Of a DNA stretch of 64,000 nucleotides, positions 57,531-64,000 are shown piece by piece. Origin of the DNA: Candidatus Rubrivivax defluviihabitans (GTDB taxonomy: Bacteria; Pseudomonadota; Gammaproteobacteria; Burkholderiales; Burkholderiaceae_C); the NCBI GenBank assembly GCA_016709385.1, contig JADJMW010000022.1, positions 496,001-560,000 on the forward strand, read 5' to 3'. The position numbers were made by a program, and so were the translations under genes. The notes under the pieces were generated by a model, which had not been told where the DNA came from, made no database searches, and worked only from the letters and a program-made list of their open reading frames with translations. Position 1 is the first letter of the stretch; each line of letters opens with the position of its first letter.

Positions 57531-60500
57531 GCGAGCCCGCGATGAGCGAGCACCCCGCACCGGCCGGCGCCGAGACCACCCCCGTCCTGGGCGTGTCGGG
57601 CCGCCTGGCGCGCGCCTTCCAGTCGAACGCGCTGACGCCGCTGCTGGCGCTGGTGGCGCTGCTGCTCGGCGTCTTCGCCGTGCTGGTGACGCCGCGCGAG
57701 GAGGAGCCGCAGATCAACGTCACCATGGCCAACGTGCTGATCGCCTTCCCCGGCGCCAGCAGCGCCGATGTGCAGAACATGGTGGCGCGGCCGGCCGAGC
57801 ATGTGCTGAGCCAGATCGCCGGCATCGAGCACACCTATTCCGTCAGCCGCCCCGGCATGGCCGTGATGACGGTGCAGTTCGAAGTGGGCGTGCCACGCAC
57901 CGAGGCGCTGGTGCGACTGTACGACGTGCTCAATGCCAACCAGGACTGGCTGCCGGCCGGCCTGGGCACGCTGCCGCCGATCGTGCGGCCCAAGGGCATC
58001 GACGACGTGCCGGTGCTGGCCGTCACGCTGTGGGGCCGCGAAGGCACCAGCGGTGTCGACCTCGAGCGCGTGGCGCACGCCATGGAGTCGGAACTCAAGC
58101 GCGTGCCCGGCACGCGCGAGGTGCAGACCATCGGCGGCCCTGGCCGCACCGTGCAGGTGACGCTGCAGCCCGAGCGGCTGCGCGAACGCGGCGTCGACGT
58201 GCTGCGCCTGAAGCAGACGCTGGCGGCGGCCAACCAGGCCATGCCGGCCGGCAACGTGATCGACGCGGCCGGCAGCGGCCCGACCCGTTCGCTGGCCGTC
58301 GAGACGGGCGAATTCCTGCGCTCGGCCGCCGACGTGGAAGACCTCGTGGTGGGCGTGCACCAGGGCAAGCCGGTCTACCTGCGCGAAGTGGCAACGGTGG
58401 AGGCCGGCGCGGCGCAGCCGGCGCGTTATGTCTGGTATTCGCCGGGGGCCGGCGCAGCCACGGCGGCTGGCGCCCAGGACACGGACCCCGCGCCCGGCAC
58501 CGTCTTCCCCTCCGTCACGCTGACGGTGACCAAGAAGCCGGGCGAGAACGCGGTGGATGTGGCGCGCGCTGCGCGCCAGCGCGTGGACGAACTGCGCAAC
58601 ACGATCATTCCCGCCGGCACCGAGGCCACCATCACGCGCGACTACGGCGCCACCGCGGCCGAGAAGGCCAACAAGCTGATCCAGAAGCTGGGCTTCGCAA
58701 CCGCCTCGGTGATCCTGCTCGTCGGGCTGGCGCTGGGCAAGCGCGAGGCCGTGATCGTGGGCGCGGCGGTCATCCTCACGCTCACGGCCACGCTGTTCGC
58801 CAGCTGGGCCTGGGGCTTCACGCTCAACCGCGTGAGCCTGTTTGCACTCATCTTCTCCATCGGCATCCTGGTCGACGATGCCATCGTGGTGGTGGAAAAC
58901 ATCCACCGCCACCAGCTGCTCGACCCGACACGCCCGCTCAAGGACATCATCCCCGTGGCGGTGGACGAGGTCGGCGGTCCCACCATCCTGGCCACGTTGA
59001 CGGTGATCGCGGCGCTGCTGCCGATGGCCTTCGTCAGCGGCCTCATGGGGCCGTACATGAGCCCGATCCCCATCAACAGCAGCCTGGGCATGGCGCTGTC
59101 GCTGGCCATCGCCTTCACCGTCACGCCCTGGCTGGCGCTGAAGCTGATGAAGCCGCACGACACGCTGGGCGAGCACCCGCACGGCGCCCATGCGCCGGGG
59201 CGCATCACCGCGGCCATGTCGCGCCTGTTCGCCGGCCTGCTGACGCCGTTCCTGGAAAGTGCGCGCAAGCGCTGGCTGCTGCTGGCCGGCATCGGGGTGG
59301 CGCTGGCGCTGTCGGTGGGCATGGCCGCCGTGCAGTGGGTGGTGCTGAAGATGCTGCCCTTCGACAACAAGAGCGAATTCCAGCTCGTCGTCGACATGCC
59401 CGCTGGCACGCCGCTGGAAGATACCGCCGCCGCACTGCACGAAATGGCGGGCTTCCTCGCCAAGCAGCCCGAGGTGCTGGACATGCAGGGCTACGCCGGC
59501 ACGGCCAGCCCCATCACCTTCAACGGCCTGGTGCGCCAGTACTACATGCGCGCCGACGCCGAACAGGGCGACCTGCAGATCAACCTCGTCGACAAGGCGC
59601 ACCGCCACGAGCAGAGCCACGCCATCGCGCAGCGCCTGCGGCCGGCGCTGGAGAAGATCGCGGCCCGTCACGGCGCGCGGCTGAAAGTGGTGGAAGTGCC
59701 GCCCGGCCCGCCGGTGATGAGCCCGCTGGTGGCAGAGGTCTACGGCCCCAGCGAAGAAGGCCGTCAGCAGCTGGCCGAGCGCGTGGCGCAGGCCTTCGCC
59801 GCCACGCCCGACATCACGGCGCTGGACACCTCGCTGCACGCCGACGCACCGCGCGCCTTCCTGCGCGTGCAGCGTCAGCGTGCGGAGTCGCTGGGCATCC
59901 CGGTGAGCGTGGTCGCGGCCACCGTGCAGGGCGCCTTGTCGGGCAGCGACGCGGCCTGGCTGCACGACGGCCAGAGCAAATACCCGGTGCCGGTGCGGCT
60001 GCAGCTGCCGCGCGAAGCGCAGGTGGGACTTGACGCGCTGCTGGCCCTGCCGCTGCGCGCGGCCAACGGGCAACTGGTGCCCTTGTCGGAACTGGTGCGC
60101 GTGGAACGCGGCGTGGCCGACAAGCCGCTGTTCACCAAGGACCTGATGGGCGTGAGCTATGTCTTTGCCGACGTCGGCGCCGGCGGCGCCACGCCGGACT
60201 CGCCGCTTTACGGCCTGTTCGGCATCCGCGGCAAACTCGCCGAAGCCGCGCTGCCCGGCAGCGGTGAGCTCGGCGAATACTGGATCCGCCAGCCTTCGGA
60301 CCCCTACCGCGAATTCGCCATCAAGTGGGACGGCGAATGGCAGATCACCTACGAGACCTTCCGCGACATGGGCGCCGCCTACGGCGTGGGCCTGATCCTG
60401 ATCTACCTGCTGGTGGTGGCGCAGTTCAAGAGCTACAAGACGCCGCTCATCATCATGGCGCCGATCCCGCTGACCATCATCGGCGTGATGCCGGGGCATG

Positions 60501-60865
60501 CCCTCTTCGGCGCCAATTTCACCGCCACCAGCATGATCGGCATGATCGCGCTGGCCGGCATCATCGTGCGCAATTCCATCCTGCTGGTCGACTTCATCGA
60601 GCTGCAGGTCAACCAGGGCGTGGCCTTCAAGGAAGCGGTGGTGAATTCGGCCGCCGTGCGCGCGCAGCCGATCGCGCTTACCGCGCTGGCGGCCATGACC
60701 GGCGCCGTCTTCATCCTCGACGACCCCATCTTCAACGGGCTGGCGATCTCGCTGCTGTTCGGCATCCTCGTCTCGACGCTGCTGACACTGGTGGTGATCC
60801 CGGTGCTGTACTACGCCTTCAACCGCCGCCAGCACGAAGCGCGTGCCGAGGCGCAAACGGCCTGA
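57527..60865 (+). CDS. RND-family efflux transporter permease
   Basis: A 1112-residue inner-membrane pump with the RND layout: membrane helix 1 at about residues 35-55, a large periplasmic loop, helices 2-6, a second large loop, then helices 7-12. Landmarks are EEEPQINVTMANVLIAFPGASS, the proton-relay helix GILVDDAIVVVENIHRH (with the paired aspartates), and SMIGMIALAGIIVRNSILLVDFIE. It falls nearer the multidrug/hydrophobe type than metal CzcA, but the substrate cannot be read. The GTG start at 57527 overlaps the adaptor stop; ATG 57542 is the alternative. Confidence 0.93.
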   Translation: MSEPAMSEHPAPAGAETTPVLGVSGRLARAFQSNALTPLLALVALLLGVFAVLVTPREEEPQINVTMANVLIAFPGASSADVQNMVARPAEHVLSQIAGIEHTYSVSRPGMAVMTVQFEVGVPRTEALVRLYDVLNANQDWLPAGLGTLPPIVRPKGIDDVPVLAVTLWGREGTSGVDLERVAHAMESELKRVPGTREVQTIGGPGRTVQVTLQPERLRERGVDVLRLKQTLAAANQAMPAGNVIDAAGSGPTRSLAVETGEFLRSAADVEDLVVGVHQGKPVYLREVATVEAGAAQPARYVWYSPGAGAATAAGAQDTDPAPGTVFPSVTLTVTKKPGENAVDVARAARQRVDELRNTIIPAGTEATITRDYGATAAEKANKLIQKLGFATASVILLVGLALGKREAVIVGAAVILTLTATLFASWAWGFTLNRVSLFALIFSIGILVDDAIVVVENIHRHQLLDPTRPLKDIIPVAVDEVGGPTILATLTVIAALLPMAFVSGLMGPYMSPIPINSSLGMALSLAIAFTVTPWLALKLMKPHDTLGEHPHGAHAPGRITAAMSRLFAGLLTPFLESARKRWLLLAGIGVALALSVGMAAVQWVVLKMLPFDNKSEFQLVVDMPAGTPLEDTAAALHEMAGFLAKQPEVLDMQGYAGTASPITFNGLVRQYYMRADAEQGDLQINLVDKAHRHEQSHAIAQRLRPALEKIAARHGARLKVVEVPPGPPVMSPLVAEVYGPSEEGRQQLAERVAQAFAATPDITALDTSLHADAPRAFLRVQRQRAESLGIPVSVVAATVQGALSGSDAAWLHDGQSKYPVPVRLQLPREAQVGLDALLALPLRAANGQLVPLSELVRVERGVADKPLFTKDLMGVSYVFADVGAGGATPDSPLYGLFGIRGKLAEAALPGSGELGEYWIRQPSDPYREFAIKWDGEWQITYETFRDMGAAYGVGLILIYLLVVAQFKSYKTPLIIMAPIPLTIIGVMPGHALFGANFTATSMIGMIALAGIIVRNSILLVDFIELQVNQGVAFKEAVVNSAAVRAQPIALTALAAMTGAVFILDDPIFNGLAISLLFGILVSTLLTLVVIPVLYYAFNRRQHEARAEAQTA

Positions 60866-60909
60866 TCCGTTCCCCCCTTTTCCAACCCGCAACCCGAAGG
60901 AGACTTTTC

Positions 60910-61134
60910 ATGACCATCGAACGCTACATCCGCCTCATGGCCGGTTTCTTCATCATGCTGTCGCTGGCGCTGGGCGTCGAGGCCAGCCCGATCTTCCACA
61001 GCCCCTGGTGGCTCGCCGTCACCGCCTTCGTCGGCTTCAACCTGTTCCAGTCCGGCATCACCAACGTCTGCCCGCCGAGCTTCCTGCTGAAGAAGCTGGG
61101 CGTGCCCGAAGGCGGGGCCAGCTGCGCGCGTTGA
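60910..61134 (+). CDS. DUF2892 (YgaP-like transmembrane) small membrane protein
   Basis: A 74-residue protein of two membrane hairpin helices (RLMAGFFIMLSLALGVEA; WWLAVTAFVGFNLFQSGITNVC) and a short C-terminal tail with two cysteines (NVCPPS and GGASCAR). DUF2892 is the membrane part of the sulfurtransferase YgaP and often occurs beside persulfide-handling genes. A GAAGGAGA ribosome site precedes the ATG. It is third in the efflux operon, ahead of the CsoR-family gene, and supports a sulfur-related role for the operon (inference). Confidence 0.85.
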   Translation: MTIERYIRLMAGFFIMLSLALGVEASPIFHSPWWLAVTAFVGFNLFQSGITNVCPPSFLLKKLGVPEGGASCAR

Positions 61135-61213
61135 ACACCCCCTGGGCAACGACCGTATCGAAAAGGCGTTGAAAATGGCCACCCTGCCGAAGCCAACCTG
61201 GGGGCCCTGCGCC

Positions 61214-61504
61214 ATGTCCGAACTGTCCGACGCCAAGACCCGCGCCGACCTGCTGAATCGTCTCAAGCGCGCCGAAGGCCAGTTGCGCGGCATCCAGCGC
61301 ATGATCGAGGAAGGCCAGCCCTGCATGGACATCGCCACGCAGATGGCTGCCGTGCGCAAGGCGCTGGACAGTGCCTACGTGCGCATGACGGTCTGCTTCA
61401 TGCAGCAGGAGCTGGAGGCCCGCCTGGGCGAACAGCCCGAGGCCGGCGAGCGCATCGGCGGCGTGCTCGACGAAGTGCAGGAACTGCTGGCCAAGCTGCG
61501 TTGA
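61214..61504 (+). CDS. CsoR/RcnR/FrmR-family (DUF156) transcriptional repressor, atypical ligand set
   Basis: A 96-residue all-helical repressor: LLNRLKRAEGQLRGIQRMIEEG, then C37-M-D-I-A-T-Q-M and VRMTVCFMQQEL. In the family alignment the first ligand Cys is kept (C37). The His of CsoR/RcnR/FrmR (C37+25) is Phe62, and the second Cys of CsoR and CstR (+29) is Glu66. A Cys at +24 (C61) is new. Copper or nickel sensing of the classic types is therefore unlikely and a thiol-based sensor is plausible. The start is taken at ATG 61214; ATG 61172 with an AAAAGG-type site would add 14 residues. Likely an autorepressor through O1/O2. Confidence 0.85.
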   Translation: MSELSDAKTRADLLNRLKRAEGQLRGIQRMIEEGQPCMDIATQMAAVRKALDSAYVRMTVCFMQQELEARLGEQPEAGERIGGVLDEVQELLAKLR

Positions 61505-61620
61505 TCGGCGCAACGGACCTGATAGCCGCGCGAAACGCCGGGTCCGCGTGGTTTCCGCCGCGCTTTTTGTCGCATTGGTTTCACGGCGGCCTGCCATGCT
61601 TCGTGCATGGAGGTCGCCCG

Positions 61621-62109
61621 ATGATCGAATTCTTCCAGCCACCGCGGCGATTGAGCTGCGGCATCGTGATCGTCAACGACGCGCGCGAACTGCTGCTGTG
61701 CCATGTGACCGGGCACGACCACTGGGACCTGCCCAAAGGTGGCGCCATGGACGGCGAGACGGCGCTGCGGGCCGCGCTGCGCGAAACGCGCGAGGAATGC
61801 GGCCTGGAGCTGGACGCCGAGACGCTGGTCGATCTGGGCCGCCTGCCCTACCGTGCGCGCAAGGACCTGCACCTGTTCGGCGCGCGCCTGCCGCGGCTGG
61901 ACCCCCGCACGCTGCATTGCGATAGCCGCTTCACCGACGGCGACAGCGGCCAGCGCTGGCCCGAGATGGACGACTTCGGCTGGTTCCCCTTCGCCCAGGT
62001 GCCGCAACTGTGCACGCGCAAGCTCTCGGCCGTGCTGTGCGAGCGGCTGGACCTGGCGGCGCTGCTGGTGCAGCTGCAGCAGCGCACGGAGCAGGCGCTG
62101 GCGGCCTGA
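61621..62109 (+). CDS. Nudix hydrolase
   Basis: A 162-residue Nudix enzyme. The Nudix box GX5EX7REUXEEXGU is complete in GGAMDGETALRAALRETREE followed by CGL, preceded by HDHWDLPKGG. These enzymes hydrolyse nucleoside diphosphates linked to another group; the substrate is unknown here. ATG 61621 has GAGG upstream; the in-frame extension back to 61501 is unconserved. It sits between the repressor gene and the SLAC1 channel gene. Confidence 0.9.
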   Translation: MIEFFQPPRRLSCGIVIVNDARELLLCHVTGHDHWDLPKGGAMDGETALRAALRETREECGLELDAETLVDLGRLPYRARKDLHLFGARLPRLDPRTLHCDSRFTDGDSGQRWPEMDDFGWFPFAQVPQLCTRKLSAVLCERLDLAALLVQLQQRTEQALAA

Positions 62110-62160
62110 CGGCCGCCCTCGGGCGCGGCCGCTCCGCCCGGCGACGTTCCGGCATCGCAC

Positions 62161-62182
62161 CATATACCCAACCGGGTATATG
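62161..62182. promoter_or_regulatory. CsoR-type operator O3 upstream of the SLAC1/TehA gene
   Basis: A perfect 9-bp-armed palindrome, CATATACCC-AACC-GGGTATATG, 31 bases ahead of the channel start codon. Its core ATACC-N6-GGTAT matches O1 and O2. A -10-like TATGAT overlaps its right arm (62179-62184), but no good -35 is visible. Confidence 0.7.
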
Positions 62183-62213
62183 ATTCCCACGACCCGGAAC
62201 TCTACCCTGCGCC

Positions 62214-63233
62214 ATGGCCCGCTTGCCCACTCCGCTCAAATTCATGATGCCCGGCTGGTATGCGCTGGTCATGGGCCTGGCCGGCCTGTCGCTGGCCTGG
62301 CACCGCGCGGTGCCGCTGCTGGGCGAGATGGCCGGCGCGGTGGCACTGCTCGTCGGCGCGCTGGCGGCAGCCGTGTTCACGGTGCTGGCGGTGGCGACGG
62401 TGGTGCGCGGCCAGCGTTACCCCGAGGCCTGGGCCGAGGACCGCCGGCACCCCGTGCGCCACACTTTCATCGCCGCGCTGCCCATCGCCTTGCTGCTGCT
62501 GGCCACGGTGGGGGTGGCGGTGGCCGGGCCGCAGCCGCTGCTGCTGGCGCTGTGGTGGGTGGGCGCGCTGGCGCAGCTCTTCGTCACCTGGTGGGTGCTG
62601 GCACGCTGGTGGCGGCCGGCGGCACAGGGCGGCCTGCAATGGACCGGCGTGACGCCGGCCCTCTTCATCCCCATCGTGGGCAACGTGCTGGTGCCGCTGG
62701 CCGGCGTGCCGCTCGGCCAGACCGAATGGTCGGCGGCGCAGTTCGGCCTGGGCCTGCTGTTCTGGCCGCTGGCCACCGTGCTGGTGCTGGTGCGCATCGC
62801 CGTGCAGGGGATGTGGCCCGAACGGCTGCTGCCCACGGCCTTCATCTTCATCGCGCCGCCCGCGGTGGTGGGCCTGGCGGTGCTGCAGTTCGGCGCGCCG
62901 CTGCTGCTGGCCTGGGTGCTGTGGGGCATGGCGATGTTCACGCTGCTGTGGGTGGGCGCTCTGGCACCTCGCATCGCCAAGCTGCCGTTCGGCCTGCCGC
63001 ACTGGGCGCTGAGTTTTCCGCTGGCGGCAATGGCCGCGCTGACGCTGCGCCTGGCCGTGCCGGGCTCGGCAATGGCCGTGCTGGGGCTCGCGCTGCTGGC
63101 GCTGGCGTCGATCGTCATCCTGGGCCTGCTCGCCGGCACCGTGCGCGGGCTGCGCGACGGCACGCTGCTGGCGCCCGAGCCGGTGGCCGCCATCCAGCCG
63201 GCGGCCGCCGCGGTGCCTTCGTCAGCGGCTTGA
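62214..63233 (+). CDS. SLAC1/TehA-family anion channel or exporter
   Basis: A 339-residue protein with about ten hydrophobic helices: FMMPGWYALVMGLAGLSLAWHR, FTVLAVATVVRG, a PALFIPIVGNVLVPLAG segment, and WPERLLPTAFIFIAPPAVVGL. This is the SLAC1/TehA/Mae1 fold that exports anions such as sulfite, nitrate or C4-dicarboxylates. Old tellurite-resistance and C4-dicarboxylate labels are both generic. A CsoR-type palindrome lies directly upstream. Its last bases overlap the convergent phosphatase gene by 12. Confidence 0.88.
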   Translation: MARLPTPLKFMMPGWYALVMGLAGLSLAWHRAVPLLGEMAGAVALLVGALAAAVFTVLAVATVVRGQRYPEAWAEDRRHPVRHTFIAALPIALLLLATVGVAVAGPQPLLLALWWVGALAQLFVTWWVLARWWRPAAQGGLQWTGVTPALFIPIVGNVLVPLAGVPLGQTEWSAAQFGLGLLFWPLATVLVLVRIAVQGMWPERLLPTAFIFIAPPAVVGLAVLQFGAPLLLAWVLWGMAMFTLLWVGALAPRIAKLPFGLPHWALSFPLAAMAALTLRLAVPGSAMAVLGLALLALASIVILGLLAGTVRGLRDGTLLAPEPVAAIQPAAAAVPSSAA

Positions 63234-63887
63234 ATCGCGCCCGGCCGCCGGCAACGGTGCCTGCGCCGACAGGCCGGCCGGTTCGGCCAGGTGCGTCGCG
63301 TCGGCCCACACCTCGACTTTCAGCGCCCCGTCGACCCAGCGCAGCCGGTTGAGGCCGGCATTCGGAATCTCGCAGGCGCGCAGCCCGTCCAGAGACAGGC
63401 CGTGCGCGCTGCGCCACAGCATGTCGAGCACGCCGCCGTGCGTGACCACGGCCAGCCGCGCGCCGGCGTGCGCCGCCGCCAGTTCGCGCACCGCCGCCAT
63501 GACACGGGCGTGGAACTGGCGCAGGCTCTCGCCACCGGGCAGGGCGAAGTCGGCGCGGTGCTCCAGCCAGCGCTGCCACAGGTCGGGGTGGCGGGCCTGG
63601 ATGGTGGGCACGTCCAGCCCTTCCAGCACGCCGAAGTTCTGCTCACGAAATCCCGGCAGCGCCAGCGGCGGCATGCGCCAGGCCGCGCCCAGTGGTGCCG
63701 CCGTCTCGCGGGCCCGCTGCAGGTCGCTGCTGAACAGCGCGTCGTGGCGGTCGGCTGCCAGGCGTTCGGCCACGCGCGCCGCCTGCGCCATGCCGGTGGC
63801 ATTCAGCGGGACGTCGATCTGGCCCTGGAAACGCTGCTGGCGGTTCCAGTCGGTCTCGCCGTGGCGGATGAAGAGCAGATCGGTCAC
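63222..63887 (-). CDS. Histidine phosphatase superfamily protein (phosphoglycerate mutase-like)
   Basis: A 221-residue acid phosphatase/mutase-fold protein. The phosphohistidine motif RHGETDWN is at residues 8-15, SSDLQRARETAAPLG carries the second arginine, and the catalytic histidine is in VTHGGVLDMLW. Related to CobC and GpmB types. The specific substrate is unknown. Convergent with the SLAC1 gene. Confidence 0.92.
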   Translation of the reverse strand: MTDLLFIRHGETDWNRQQRFQGQIDVPLNATGMAQAARVAERLAADRHDALFSSDLQRARETAAPLGAAWRMPPLALPGFREQNFGVLEGLDVPTIQARHPDLWQRWLEHRADFALPGGESLRQFHARVMAAVRELAAAHAGARLAVVTHGGVLDMLWRSAHGLSLDGLRACEIPNAGLNRLRWVDGALKVEVWADATHLAEPAGLSAQAPLPAAGRDSSR

Positions 63888-63925
63888 GGGCCGCCGGTCA
63901 GTCGGAAGAAGTCACTCGGCGATCG

Positions 63926-64000
63926 TCATTTGGCGAACAGCTGCGAGCGGTCGCGGAACGACTTGAACTCCAGCGCGTTGCCGGCCGGGTCGTGGAAGAA
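63926..64000 (-). CDS. VOC-family (glyoxalase/bleomycin resistance-like) protein, C-terminal fragment
   Basis: Only the last 24 codons are in the window: FFHDPAGNALEFKSFRDRSQ and then LFAK with a TGA stop. The DPAGNALEFK pattern is the closing strand and metal ligand Glu of VOC-family proteins. The start lies beyond the window end. Confidence 0.7.
   Translation of the reverse strand, partial: FFHDPAGNALEFKSFRDRSQLFAK

Noticed and set aside
56690..60892. 1400-residue open frame on the minus strand over the RND genes
   Set aside because: Antisense to two well-conserved RND genes; low-complexity His/Arg/Gly composition typical of mirror frames in GC-rich DNA.

Overview
The window is a GC-rich chromosomal segment from a betaproteobacterium. 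Gene content and order point to the order Burkholderiales, near Comamonadaceae or the Rubrivivax/Leptothrix group: gatCAB lies back to back with mreBCD-mrdA-rodA, a TctD/TctE-like two-component pair sits beside recA-recX-sucC-sucD-terC, and there is a SWIB protein with a histone-H1-like tail. This placement is inferred from synteny and protein style, not from a search. I saw no rRNA, tRNA or CRISPR array.

Layout. 1-3.2 kb: a partial acyl-CoA synthetase, exonuclease III, pyrE and a DUF4124 protein. 3.2-6.5 kb: gatC-gatA-gatB (minus strand), with overlapping start and stop codons. 6.8-12.6 kb: the rod-shape and elongasome operon mreB-mreC-mreD-mrdA-rodA. 12.7-16.7 kb: a sensor kinase and response regulator, then recA with an SOS box, then recX. 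17-19 kb: sucCD. 19.2-23.5 kb: a TerC transporter followed by a Hanks-type kinase, a PP2C phosphatase, a double-FHA protein and a metallo-beta-lactamase-fold hydrolase, which looks like a phospho-signalling module. 23.5-32 kb: a structured inverted-repeat element, a ChaN-like lipoprotein, an MFS permease, an M48 protease, a NERD-helicase, and a glycosyltransferase next to an open frame that joins a second transferase to a ProQ RNA-chaperone domain. 32-37.8 kb: gshA, a small outer-membrane barrel, an AhpD-like protein, an accessory patch of palindromic repeat elements with an orphan VapC toxin, an MBL hydrolase and moaC. 37.9-47.5 kb: a BepA-like protease, a 1919-residue bacterial alpha-2-macroglobulin and PBP1C. 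47.5-56.3 kb: a holin-like membrane protein, the SWIB protein, a DsbA-fold isomerase, an NTF2-like protein, a decayed type ISP restriction gene cut by another repeat element, then uvrA, recQ and ssb. 56.4-64 kb: an RND efflux operon with a DUF2892 protein and a CsoR-family repressor, then a Nudix hydrolase, a SLAC1/TehA-type channel, a histidine phosphatase and the end of a VOC protein.

Most notable. Three copies of an ATACC-N6-GGTAT palindrome sit at the RND operon promoter (two copies, the first filling the spacer between -35 and -10) and just upstream of the SLAC1 channel gene. The CsoR-family protein encoded between them has an unusual cysteine pattern that lacks the known metal ligands. 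Together they form a likely self-contained regulon, plausibly thiol or sulfur responsive. Second, the 35.2-35.7 kb and 50.4-50.6 kb regions carry copies of one nested-palindrome element family. One copy marks the point where the type ISP restriction gene is truncated.
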